From the NCBI GenBank assembly GCA_015486145.1, contig WFSH01000078.1, forward strand, positions 1-12,879: DNA of 12,879 nucleotides, read 5' to 3'. The position numbers and the translations under genes were made by a program. This stretch comes from Mesoaciditogaceae bacterium. GTDB lineage: Bacteria; Thermotogota; Thermotogae; Mesoaciditogales; Mesoaciditogaceae. Below the pieces are notes generated by a model. That model was not told the DNA's origin. It ran no database searches and saw only the letters and a list, made by a program, of their open reading frames with translations. This document shows, piece after piece, positions 3,970-11,596 of this stretch; position 1 is the first letter of the stretch, and each line of letters opens with the position of its first letter.

Positions 3970-6036
3970 ATGACTGAGCGCACTTTTTTACTCAGCAAAT
4001 TGAGGAACATAGGAATAATGGCACATATTGATGCCGGTAAAACCACGACAACGGAGCGTATCCTGTTTTATTCCGGAAAAAAACACGCCATAGGTAACGT
4101 GGATGAAGGTAACACGACTACCGATTGGATGGCACAAGAGAAGGAACGTGGGATCACCATAACGTCTGCCTCTATTTCTTTTGACTGGAAAAATCACAGA
4201 GTTAACTTGATAGATACGCCCGGGCACGTGGACTTTACAGTTGAGGTAGAGCGCGCTCTTAGAGTACTTGATGGAGCCGTGGCAGTTTTTGATGCCGCAG
4301 CAGGAGTGGAACCTCAATCTGAAACTGTTTGGAGACAAGCTAACAAGTACAACGTTCCGAGAATCGCTTTTATGAACAAGATGGATAAAATGGGAGCAGA
4401 TTTTGATATGTCCGTAAAATCCATGATCGACAAACTTGGGGCTAATCCACTCATTTTGCAATATCCTATAGGTGCAGAAAACGAATTCGAAGGCGTTATC
4501 GATCTTTTGGAAATGAAATCTATAAGATGGATCGACGATCTTGGACTTGAAATGAAATATGGAGAAATTCCAGAAAAATTTGTAGAGAAGGTTGAAGAGC
4601 TCAGAGATGAAATGATAACTCAAATTGCCGATATCGACGATGAAATTCTGGAAATGTACCTCGATGGAGAAGATATTCCTGTAGAAAAGATGAAGAAGGT
4701 CATTCGTAGAGGAACCATTGAATCAAAATTTGTGCCTGTTTTTTGTGGTTCCGCTTTTAAAAATAAAGGAGTTCAGCCGCTGATAGATGCCGTGGTTGAT
4801 TATCTTCCCTCTCCTTTAGATATGCCGCCGGTTAAAGGGATAGCAGATGGAAAAGAAATTGAACGTCACCCATCGCCAGATGATCCATTTTGCGCTTTGG
4901 CTTTTAAAATCATGTCCGATCCGTATGTGGGAAAACTCACATATTTCAGGGTTTACTCTGGAAAATTGAACAAAGGAAGTTACGTTTATAATTCCACAAG
5001 GAACTTGAAGGAAAGGGTTTCAAGATTGATGTTCATGTTTGCGGATAAGAGAGAAGATGTGGATTATGTTATGGCTGGAGACATTGTTGCTGGAATTGGT
5101 CTTAGAGCTACAAAAACTGGCGATACCCTTTCATCTGAAGAAGAGCCTGTGGTGTTGGAGTCTATAGAATTCCCCGAACCCGTTATATCAATAGCAATTG
5201 AGCCTGAAACTCGTGACGAGGAAAGCAAGCTTGAAAATGCCCTTACCCGTCTTGTGGATGAGGATCCAACGTTGAGGGTTTCAACTGATGAAGAAAGTGG
5301 TGAGACAATTCTTTCGGGAATGGGAGAATTGCACCTTGAAATTATGATTGAGAGATTGAAAAGAGAATTTAAAGTTCAAACGAGAGTGGGACGCCCTCAA
5401 GTGGCGTATCGCGAAACCATAAGCGTTCCTGTGGATTCCGAGGGAAGATATGTACGGCAAAGTGGTGGAAGAGGACAGTATGGACATGTTAGAATTCGTT
5501 TTGAGCCTCTCGATAGGGGAAAAGGAGTTGTTTTTGTCAACAAAATCGTTGGAGGCGTTATTCCTAAAGAGTACATACCGGCCATTGAGGCAGGAGTGAG
5601 AGAGGCATTGAGCTCCGGAAGCCTTGGAGGATATCCTGTTGTTGATATAAAAGCAACTTTATACGATGGTTCTTATCATGAAGTTGATTCTTCGGAAATG
5701 GCTTTTAAGATAGCCGCTTCAATGGCGGTAAAAGAGGGACTTGCCAAAGGGAAGCCGAAACTCATGGAACCTATCATGGAACTTGAGATCACCACTCCAG
5801 AAGAGTACATGGGAGATGTTGTGGCGGATCTTAATTCTAAAAGGTCGCAAATTCTTGGATTTGATACGCGTGGCAACGCCCGGGTTATCAAGGCGTTTGT
5901 TCCTTTGGGAGAACTCTTCGGTTTTGCCACTGTTTTGCGGTCGTTAAGTCAAGGAAGGGCTATTTATACGATGAAGTTTTCACATTACGCAGAAGTTCCT
6001 CAGAACTTCGCGGATAAGGTTTTGAACAGGGAATAA
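3970..6036 (+). CDS. fusA: Elongation factor G
   Basis: A 688-residue translocase GTPase that moves tRNAs and mRNA after peptide bond formation. G-domain motifs are AHIDAGKT (18-25), RGITI (60-64), DTPGH (82-86), NKMD (136-139) and SAF (261-263). Domain II begins at about residue 300. Domains III-V are canonical, with GELHLE (452-457), GGRGQYGHV (499-507), GYPVVD (554-559), DGSYHEVDSSE (566-576) and VPLGELFGFAT (644-654). The segment before RGITI reads GNVDEGNTTTDWM, departing from the common EVHxGxATMDWM form. ATG at 3970 has GAGGT close upstream; an ATG at 3966 is out of frame and closes after two codons. Its position between rpsG and tuf supports the main EF-G of the cell and not an accessory paralogue. 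Confidence 0.97.
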   Translation: MTERTFLLSKLRNIGIMAHIDAGKTTTTERILFYSGKKHAIGNVDEGNTTTDWMAQEKERGITITSASISFDWKNHRVNLIDTPGHVDFTVEVERALRVLDGAVAVFDAAAGVEPQSETVWRQANKYNVPRIAFMNKMDKMGADFDMSVKSMIDKLGANPLILQYPIGAENEFEGVIDLLEMKSIRWIDDLGLEMKYGEIPEKFVEKVEELRDEMITQIADIDDEILEMYLDGEDIPVEKMKKVIRRGTIESKFVPVFCGSAFKNKGVQPLIDAVVDYLPSPLDMPPVKGIADGKEIERHPSPDDPFCALAFKIMSDPYVGKLTYFRVYSGKLNKGSYVYNSTRNLKERVSRLMFMFADKREDVDYVMAGDIVAGIGLRATKTGDTLSSEEEPVVLESIEFPEPVISIAIEPETRDEESKLENALTRLVDEDPTLRVSTDEESGETILSGMGELHLEIMIERLKREFKVQTRVGRPQVAYRETISVPVDSEGRYVRQSGGRGQYGHVRIRFEPLDRGKGVVFVNKIVGGVIPKEYIPAIEAGVREALSSGSLGGYPVVDIKATLYDGSYHEVDSSEMAFKIAASMAVKEGLAKGKPKLMEPIMELEITTPEEYMGDVVADLNSKRSQILGFDTRGNARVIKAFVPLGELFGFATVLRSLSQGRAIYTMKFSHYAEVPQNFADKVLNRE

Positions 6037-6068
6037 ACCTTAAAATATCTCAAGGAGGTTGAATTTCA

Positions 6069-7265
6069 ATGGCAAAAGAGAAATTCGTAAGAAACAAACC
6101 ACATCTCAACATTGGAACGATAGGGCATATCGATCACGGTAAAACAACTTTAACCGCGGCTATCACCAAGATTCTTGCTATGAAAGGTGAAGCTGAATTC
6201 ATACCATTTGAAGAAATTGATAAAGCTCCGGAAGAGAAAGCAAGAGGAATTACCATAAACACCGCACATGTAGAATATGAGACGGATAAAAGGCACTATG
6301 CCCATATAGATTGTCCGGGGCATGCCGACTACATCAAAAACATGATAACTGGTGCGGCCCAAATGGATGGTGCCATTCTTGTTGTTGCCGCCACCGATGG
6401 TCCAATGCCACAAACAAGAGAGCACATATTACTTGCTCGACAGGTTAACGTCCCGGCTATGGTGGTTTTTATAAACAAGGTGGACGCCGTTGACGATCCA
6501 GAGCTTGTGGATCTCGTTGAAATGGAGGTCAGGGAACTTCTCACCAAATATGAATATCCGGGAGATGATGTTCCAGTTATTCGCGGAAGTGCTCTTAAAG
6601 CTCTTGAAGCGAGCAGCGTTGATGATCCTGAAGCCAAAAAGGTGTTAGAACTTATGGATGCGGTTGACAACTATATTCCAGATCCAACCAGAGATGTTGA
6701 CAAGCCTTTTCTCATGCCGATCGAAGATATTTTCACTATTACCGGTCGTGGCACAGTTGTCACCGGTAGAGTGGAACGTGGAAAAATTCACGTCAACGAG
6801 GAAGTTGAAATGGTCGGTCTTAGACCTACAAGGAAGACGGTTGTCACCGGAGTAGAGATGTTTAGAAAGTTGTTGGATGAAGGTATAGCTGGTGATAACA
6901 TCGGTTGTCTTCTCAGAGGTGTGAAAAAAGAAGAAGTTGAAAGAGGGCAGGTTCTTGCAAAACCTGGAAGTATTACTCCACACACAAAATTTGAGGCCAA
7001 CGTTTACGTTTTGAAAAAAGAAGAAGGTGGAAGACACACCGCATTTGTAACGGGCTATAGGCCACAATTCTTTATAAGAACCGCTGATGTTACCGGATCC
7101 ATAGTTGGACTTCCAGAAGGCGTGGAAATGGTAATGCCCGGAGACAACACCGTGATGAAAGTGGAACTCATCAAACCCGTTGCGCTTGAAGAGGGTATGA
7201 GATTTGCGATTCGTGAAGGTGGCAGAACTGTTGGTGCCGGTGTTGTTTCAAAGATCGTTGAGTGA
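6069..7265 (+). CDS. tuf: Elongation factor Tu
   Basis: A 398-residue GTPase that delivers aminoacyl-tRNA to the ribosomal A site. Motifs are GHIDHGKT (19-26; Ile replaces the more common Val), RGITI (59-63), DCPGH (81-85), NKVD (136-139) and GSALKALE (173-180). Domains II and III are complete, including TGRGTVVTGRVERG and REGGRTVGAGVVSKIVE at the end. A strong AAGGAGGTT (6052-6060) lies 8-9 nt before the ATG, in the 32-bp gap after fusA; this is the most complete ribosome binding site in the window, consistent with the very high abundance of EF-Tu. A terminator-like hairpin follows the stop codon. Confidence 0.98.
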   Translation: MAKEKFVRNKPHLNIGTIGHIDHGKTTLTAAITKILAMKGEAEFIPFEEIDKAPEEKARGITINTAHVEYETDKRHYAHIDCPGHADYIKNMITGAAQMDGAILVVAATDGPMPQTREHILLARQVNVPAMVVFINKVDAVDDPELVDLVEMEVRELLTKYEYPGDDVPVIRGSALKALEASSVDDPEAKKVLELMDAVDNYIPDPTRDVDKPFLMPIEDIFTITGRGTVVTGRVERGKIHVNEEVEMVGLRPTRKTVVTGVEMFRKLLDEGIAGDNIGCLLRGVKKEEVERGQVLAKPGSITPHTKFEANVYVLKKEEGGRHTAFVTGYRPQFFIRTADVTGSIVGLPEGVEMVMPGDNTVMKVELIKPVALEEGMRFAIREGGRTVGAGVVSKIVE

Positions 7266-7270
7266 TTTAA

Positions 7271-7306
7271 AGAACCAAAGGAGGAGTGCTTTCCTCCCTT
7301 GGTTTT
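7271..7306 (+). terminator. Hairpin in the tuf-rpsJ spacer: partial terminator or attenuator
   Basis: AGAACCAA (7271-7278) pairs with TTGGTTTT (7299-7306), and GGAGGA (7280-7285) pairs with TCCTCC (7292-7297), with one A/C mismatch and a 6-nt loop. The stem is long and stable, but the T-run is short and partly inside the stem, so termination may be partial. CCTCC at 7293-7297 could alternatively pair with the rpsJ ribosome binding site GGAGG at 7311-7315, so two exclusive folds are possible. Confidence 0.55.
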
Positions 7307-7324
7307 ATAAGGAGGCTCGTTTGA

Positions 7325-7633
7325 ATGGCAAAGTCTAAAATACGTATAAAATTAAAGGCTTATGATCACGAACTTCTCGATCAATCAGCCAGAAAAATTG
7401 TTGAAACAGTCAAAAAAACGAACGCCAAGGTATCAGGCCCTATACCCCTTCCAACCGAGAGGACCGTTTACTGTGTTTTGAGATCTCCCCATGTTGATAA
7501 GGACTCGAGAGAACACTTTGAAAAGATAGTTCACAAAAGGTTGATCGATATTCTTGAGACTCAACCTCAAACGGTGGAATCTTTAATGAAAATGGATCTC
7601 CCGGCCGGCGTGGAAGTGGAGTTAAAACTTTGA
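7325..7633 (+). CDS. rpsJ: 30S ribosomal protein S10
   Basis: A 102-residue S10 of the 30S head, which in E. coli also acts with NusB in antitermination. Family blocks are KIRIKLKAYDHELLDQSARKI (5-25, start region), GPIPLPTER (38-46) and RSPHVDKDSREHFE (53-66), ending in LPAGVEVELKL. AAGGAGG (7309-7315) gives a start at 7325 with 9-nt spacing. In many bacteria rpsJ begins a separate S10 operon with its own leader; here it follows tuf after 59 bp with only the hairpin between, and no separate promoter is apparent, so expression probably depends on read-through from the rpsL promoter. Confidence 0.98.
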   Translation: MAKSKIRIKLKAYDHELLDQSARKIVETVKKTNAKVSGPIPLPTERTVYCVLRSPHVDKDSREHFEKIVHKRLIDILETQPQTVESLMKMDLPAGVEVELKL

Positions 7634-7656
7634 CAAAGCGGCTGGAGGTGCTTTGA

Positions 7657-8283
7657 ATGAAAGCGTTACTTGGAAAGAAAATAGGCATGACTATGATATA
7701 CAAAGACGGTGTTGCTGTACCCGTTACCGTTGTCAAAGCGGGGCCGTGTGTTGTCGTGCAGAAAAAAACGAAGGAAACTGACGGATACAACGCCATACAA
7801 GTAGGATTTGAAAGGAAATCTTCTAAACGTGTCAACAAGCCTTTAGGTGGGCATTTCAAGAAGGCTGAGGTAGACCCTCTTCGTTATCTTAGAGAGGTGA
7901 GAGTTGATAACGTTGAAGAATATAAGATTGGACAGACCATTGACGTTTCAATCTTCAAGGAAGGCGAGTTTGTGGATGTATCTGGAAAGACAAAGGGGAA
8001 AGGTTTTCAAGGCCCTGTAAAAAGATGGAATTTTGCCGGACACGTTAAGACGCATGGCACAAAATATCCGAGACACGGCTCTACCGGAATGCATACTTAT
8101 CCCGGTAAAGTTTTGAAGGGGACCAAAATGCCTGGCAGAATGGGAAACACGAATAAGACGATTCTCAATCTCGAAGTTGTCAGGGTTGATAAAGATAACT
8201 CTTTGCTTGCTTTGAAGGGCGCGGTTCCGGGTGCCAGAGGTTCACTTGTTTACGTGAGATCCGCCGTTCGGAAAGGAAAGTGA
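7657..8283 (+). CDS. rplC: 50S ribosomal protein L3
   Basis: A 208-residue L3, an early assembly protein that binds near the 3' end of 23S rRNA and reaches toward the peptidyl transferase centre. It opens MKALLGKKIGMTMIYKDGV and carries KGKGFQGPVKRW (about 112-123), RHGSTGMHTYPGKVLKGTKMPGRMGN (loop approaching the active site) and the closing GAVPGARGSLVYVR. The glutamine that is methylated in E. coli L3 is not present at the aligned loop position (HTYPG here), so that modification is not expected. GGAGGTG lies just before the ATG. Spacing is 23 nt from rpsJ and 6 nt to rplD. Confidence 0.98.
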   Translation: MKALLGKKIGMTMIYKDGVAVPVTVVKAGPCVVVQKKTKETDGYNAIQVGFERKSSKRVNKPLGGHFKKAEVDPLRYLREVRVDNVEEYKIGQTIDVSIFKEGEFVDVSGKTKGKGFQGPVKRWNFAGHVKTHGTKYPRHGSTGMHTYPGKVLKGTKMPGRMGNTNKTILNLEVVRVDKDNSLLALKGAVPGARGSLVYVRSAVRKGK

Positions 8284-8289
8284 TTTTGT

Positions 8290-8961
8290 ATGGCAGAAGT
8301 TGATGTGATAAGTTTTGAGGGAGAAAAAGTTGGAAAGATCTCTCTGCCAGCTGAGATTTTTGAAATAGAACCAAACAGAGATTTGCTTTTCAGATACATA
8401 CACAAGCAATTGGCTGACAGAAGAAGAGGCACTTCTTCCACAAAAACAAAGGCGGAAGTTTCGGGTGGCGGGAAAAAACCGTGGGCTCAAAAACATACTG
8501 GACGTGCCCGAGCAGGATCAAACAGATCGCCTCTTTGGAGACATGGAGGCGTGACTTTTGGGCCAAAACCGAAAGATTGGTCAGAACGCCTTAACAAAAA
8601 AATGAAGGTGAAAGCCGTTAAATCTGCGCTGTCTTTGAAGTTCAAAGATGGTAAGCTTGTGGTTGTTGAAGATATGAAAATGAAAACACCTAAGACGAAG
8701 CAGCTTTTGGCATTTATAGATAAAGTTGCTCCCTCTCACAACGTTTTGTGCGTTTTGGATACGCGTTCTGACGAACAGTTGAACGTGAAACGATCCGCTG
8801 ATAATCTTCCACATACCAAGGTTATAATTGCAGATAATGCCGGTAAAAAGTCGGTAAATGTTGATGGACTAAACGTTTTTGATGTCATAAAACATGAATG
8901 GCTTGTACTTACCAAGCATGCGGTTGAAAAAATAGTGGAGGTGTACAAAAATGGCAAGTAA
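8290..8961 (+). CDS. rplD: 50S ribosomal protein L4
   Basis: A 223-residue L4, which binds domain I of 23S rRNA and lines the peptide exit tunnel. The extended tunnel loop is clear at about 58-92: SGGGKKPWAQKHTGRARAGS followed by RSPLWRHGGVTFGPKP. The globular C-terminal part contains LVVVEDM and KVIIADNAG and ends in EKIVEVYKNGK. In E. coli L4 represses its own operon through the S10 leader; no comparable leader lies ahead of rpsJ here. The start at 8290 has only a weak purine-rich AAGGAAAG upstream overlapping the rplC end, so translation is probably coupled to rplC. The end overlaps rplW by 11 bp. Confidence 0.97.
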   Translation: MAEVDVISFEGEKVGKISLPAEIFEIEPNRDLLFRYIHKQLADRRRGTSSTKTKAEVSGGGKKPWAQKHTGRARAGSNRSPLWRHGGVTFGPKPKDWSERLNKKMKVKAVKSALSLKFKDGKLVVVEDMKMKTPKTKQLLAFIDKVAPSHNVLCVLDTRSDEQLNVKRSADNLPHTKVIIADNAGKKSVNVDGLNVFDVIKHEWLVLTKHAVEKIVEVYKNGK

Positions 8962-9250
8962 TATTACTCCACATGACGTGATAATTCGCCCATTGATAAC
9001 TGAAAAAGCGCTTGCTGGTATCCAAAACAGCACGTACACTTTTGAAGTTGATATCAGAATGAATAAATTTCAGGTTCGTGATGCGATTGAAAAACTTTAC
9101 AACGTTGAAATTGAAGATATTCGAATCATGAATTGTAAAGGCAAACCTAAGAAATATGGAATATCCGAAGGATACACGAGATCTTACAAGAAAGCGATCG
9201 TTAAGTTGAAAGAGGGTTTTAAAATTCAAGAATTCGAAGGTCTGATCTGA
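8951..9250 (+). CDS. rplW: 50S ribosomal protein L23
   Basis: A 99-residue L23, located at the exit of the peptide tunnel, where it is the docking site for trigger factor and the signal recognition particle. The family opening DVIIRPLITEKA (9-20) is followed by YTFEVDIRMNKFQVRDAIEKL and a basic loop (CKGKPKKYG), ending in a Lys-rich strand. ATG at 8951 overlaps the last 11 bp of rplD in another frame and is preceded by GGAGGTG (8938-8944), which lies inside rplD, so the two genes are translationally linked. rplB follows after 26 nt. Confidence 0.97.
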   Translation: MASNITPHDVIIRPLITEKALAGIQNSTYTFEVDIRMNKFQVRDAIEKLYNVEIEDIRIMNCKGKPKKYGISEGYTRSYKKAIVKLKEGFKIQEFEGLI

Positions 9251-9276
9251 CGAATTGCTGAAAGGAGAATTTTCGT

Positions 9277-10113
9277 ATGGGTCTTAAGAAATTCAAACCT
9301 ACCAGTCCGGGTAGAAGGCACATGATATCATCTGATTTTAGCGAGATAACGAGAAGAAAACCGGAAAAGTCTTTGACCAAAGCTTTGAAATCCAAAGCTG
9401 GTAGGAACTCCTATGGCCGGATCACCGTTAGACATCAAGGTGGTGGAAATAAAAGAAGGTACAGAATCATCGATTTTAGGAGAGAAAAGTTTGGAATCCC
9501 AGCAAAGGTTTTCTCCATAGAGTACGATCCAAACAGAAGTGCAAGAATTGCGTTACTTCATTATGCTGACGGTGAGAAAAGGTACATTCTCGCTCCCAAA
9601 GGGTTGAAAGTTGGAGATGTTTTGATGTCAGGCCCGGATGCTGAAATAAGGGTGGGAAACACCTTGCCTTTGATCAATATTCCGGTTGGGACGTTTGTAC
9701 ATAACGTTGAGTTTAAACCAGGATTTGGTGGTAAAATAGCGAGGAGTGCTGGCTCTTCAGTACAGCTTATGGCTCGTGAAAGTGGGTACGCCCTTCTCAA
9801 AATGCCTTCCGGTGAACTTCGCAGGGTGAGAGAAACTTGTATGGCAACAATTGGAAGTGTCGGTAACGAGCAACATTCCAACGAGTCATATGGTAAAGCT
9901 GGAAAGAAGAGATGGCTTGGAATTAGACCCACGGTACGTGGTATGACCATGAATCCCGTTGATCATCCCATGGGTGGTGGAGAAGGAAAGGGAAAAGGTG
10001 GAAATATACCTCAGAGTCCGTGGGGAACACCGGCGAAAGGATACAAGACACGCAGAGGTAAAAAAGCATCGGATAAATTCATAGTTAGACGTAGAAAAGT
10101 TGGCAAGCGGTGA
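9277..10113 (+). CDS. rplB: 50S ribosomal protein L2
   Basis: A 278-residue L2, among the most conserved ribosomal proteins, needed for subunit association and for the peptidyl transferase centre. It starts MGLKKFKPTSPGRRHM and shows GRITVRHQGGGNKRRYR (47-63), IEYDPNRSARIALLHYADG (81-99), the RNA-binding domain GKIARSAGSSVQLMARESGY (152-171) and the C-terminal WGTPAKGYKTRRGK and RRRK tail. The near-invariant DHPHGGGEG stretch reads DHPMGGGEG (229-237): the functionally important first His (His229 in E. coli) is present at 230, but the second is Met232. AAAGGAG precedes the ATG. A 53-bp gap follows. Confidence 0.98.
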   Translation: MGLKKFKPTSPGRRHMISSDFSEITRRKPEKSLTKALKSKAGRNSYGRITVRHQGGGNKRRYRIIDFRREKFGIPAKVFSIEYDPNRSARIALLHYADGEKRYILAPKGLKVGDVLMSGPDAEIRVGNTLPLINIPVGTFVHNVEFKPGFGGKIARSAGSSVQLMARESGYALLKMPSGELRRVRETCMATIGSVGNEQHSNESYGKAGKKRWLGIRPTVRGMTMNPVDHPMGGGEGKGKGGNIPQSPWGTPAKGYKTRRGKKASDKFIVRRRKVGKR

Positions 10114-10166
10114 TTTAGAAAGCAACTACTCTTTGAGATTTGTTCAACTTGAAAGGAGGAAAAAAT

Positions 10167-10454
10167 GTGAGTCGCTCGACCAAGAAGGGGCCCTATGTGG
10201 ACTTGAAACTTCTTAAAAAAGTGCAGACCCTTAACGAAGCTGGTCAAAAGAAAGTCATTAAAACGTGGTCAAGAGCGTCGATGATCGTTCCTGATATGAT
10301 CGGCCACACCATAGCTGTTCATAATGGCCGGAAACATATCCCAGTTTACATAACGGAGGCAATGGTGGGTCACAGACTCGGGGAATTTTCTCCCACCAGG
10401 CGTTTTGGTGGACATGCCGACAAACGTGCCTCTAAAGGAGAAGTGAAGAAATGA
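10167..10454 (+). CDS. rpsS: 30S ribosomal protein S19
   Basis: A 95-residue S19, a 30S head protein that forms a complex with S13 and contacts the A-site tRNA region and bridge B1. Family blocks are SRSTKKGPYVDLKLLKKV (2-19), KTWSRASMIVPDMIGHTIAVHNGR (central) and the closing MVGHRLGEFSPTRRFGGH. I chose GTG at 10167 because the protein then starts at the family position and GGAGG (10155-10159) lies 7 nt upstream; an in-frame TTG at 10140 lies before that site. The start is embedded in ATGTGA, so an out-of-frame ATG one base apart is immediately followed by a stop codon. rplV begins 14 nt after the stop. Confidence 0.95.
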   Translation: MSRSTKKGPYVDLKLLKKVQTLNEAGQKKVIKTWSRASMIVPDMIGHTIAVHNGRKHIPVYITEAMVGHRLGEFSPTRRFGGHADKRASKGEVKK

Positions 10455-10468
10455 GGAAGGTGAATTGA

Positions 10469-10927
10469 ATGCCCAAAAATGAGAAAAGACAAAAACGTTC
10501 AATCTTTCACAGAATGCGGAAAGCCTCAGAAGCTGCTCCTATAGAGGCAAGAGCAGTGGGAAGATACCTTCCGATAAGTCCGTACAAAGTGAGACCTGTT
10601 TTGAACGCTATTCGTGGGAAAAATGTTGATGAAGCACTTCAATTGTTGGAATTTTCAACCACAAAAGGAGCCAGATTTGTGGAAAAAATTTTGAATTCTG
10701 CCATAGCAAATGCTGAAAATAATTTCAGTCTCAATGTGGATTCATTGTATGTGGCTAAATGTACCGCCGATGATGGTCCAAGACTCAAAAGGATGAACCC
10801 CATGGCTCGAGGAAGAGCTTCGCTTAGACTAAAAAGGCAGTCACATATAACGATCGTTGTTAGAGATAGATCAAAAGAGAATTTTGAAAAAGAAGAAATG
10901 ACCGCCAACGAGAGCGAGGTGCAATGA
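10469..10927 (+). CDS. rplV: 50S ribosomal protein L22 with N- and C-terminal extensions
   Basis: A 152-residue L22, whose long beta-hairpin lines the exit tunnel opposite L4. The conserved core starts at about residue 26 (EARAVGRYLPISPYKVRPVLNAIRG) and includes SAIANAENN (77-85) and the hairpin DDGPRLKRMNPMARGRASLRLKRQ, then SHITIVVRDR (125-134). Ahead of the core lies a basic segment of about 24 residues (KRQKRSIFHRMRK) and after it an acidic tail; such extensions make it about 40 residues longer than E. coli L22 and resemble what I recall of Thermotoga L22. The tunnel-facing PRA of typical L22 reads PMA (111-113). It is one base from rpsC. Confidence 0.96.
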   Translation: MPKNEKRQKRSIFHRMRKASEAAPIEARAVGRYLPISPYKVRPVLNAIRGKNVDEALQLLEFSTTKGARFVEKILNSAIANAENNFSLNVDSLYVAKCTADDGPRLKRMNPMARGRASLRLKRQSHITIVVRDRSKENFEKEEMTANESEVQ

Positions 10928-10928
10928 A

Positions 10929-11573
10929 GTGGGTCAAAAGGTACATCCAAGAGGATTTAGACTGGGAATATCTGCGGATTGGCAAGCCACATGGTTTAAT
11001 GAAAAGCAGTATTCGGATTATTTGATAGAAGATGAGGCGATTCGCAAAGCCGTTAAAAGTGCCTATTATCATGCCGGAATTTCTGAAATAAAGATTGCGA
11101 GATCCGGTAAGGGAGTGAATGTGACGATCGTCACGGGAAGGCCCGGTATATTAATAGGTAAAAAAGGTTCAGAAATAAAAAATATAAGGAATCTCATTCA
11201 GTCAAAAGTTTCGAAGGATAGGGATATAGGTATCAGTATTGAGGAAGTTAAAACGCCCGAGTTAGATGCGCAACTTACCGCGGAATTTGTGGCAGCGAGA
11301 ATTGAGAAGAGAGCTTCTTACAAGAGAACGATGAAACGCAGTATTCAATTGGCTCAGAAGAGAGGCGCTCAGGGTGTTAAAATCATGGTAAGCGGTAGAA
11401 TTAACGGGGCTGAAATAGCAAGAACAGAGTGGTACAGAGAGGGCAGAGTGCCACTTCAAACACTCAGAGCCAAGGTGGATTATGGTTTTGCCGTTGCAAA
11501 GACAAAATACGGCGTTCTTGGAATTAAAGTTTGGATATTTACGGGTGATAAAATGACGGCGAAGTCCGCCTGA
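10929..11573 (+). CDS. rpsC: 30S ribosomal protein S3
   Basis: A 214-residue S3, part of the mRNA entry channel of the 30S subunit, where with S4 and S5 it contributes helicase activity. It opens MGQKVHPRGFRLGI, has the KH-domain motif GRPGILIGKKGSEI (70-83; GxxG at 77-80), the basic KRTMKR helix facing the entry site (132-137), and AEIARTEWYREGRVPL (161-176). The GTG at 10929 is the start: it gives the family N-terminus, and GAGGTG (10916-10921) is 7 nt upstream inside rplV. An ATG at 10924 is in another frame. The gene begins one base after the rplV stop, so coupling is likely. Confidence 0.97.
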   Translation: MGQKVHPRGFRLGISADWQATWFNEKQYSDYLIEDEAIRKAVKSAYYHAGISEIKIARSGKGVNVTIVTGRPGILIGKKGSEIKNIRNLIQSKVSKDRDIGISIEEVKTPELDAQLTAEFVAARIEKRASYKRTMKRSIQLAQKRGAQGVKIMVSGRINGAEIARTEWYREGRVPLQTLRAKVDYGFAVAKTKYGVLGIKVWIFTGDKMTAKSA

Positions 11574-11596
11574 CTCGTTGATAAGGAGGTTTGAAG

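Noticed and set aside
3988..4623. 211-codon minus-strand open frame inside fusA
   Set aside because: It is an antisense shadow of the highly conserved EF-G G domain with no ribosome binding site or recognisable protein features.
10140..10166. TTG-initiated longer form of S19
   Set aside because: The added residues would be encoded by the ribosome binding site itself; GTG at 10167 gives the family N-terminus.
11591..11596. TTG-initiated longer form of L16
   Set aside because: It would begin immediately after AAGGAGGT with no spacing; ATG at 11597 gives both normal spacing and the family start.
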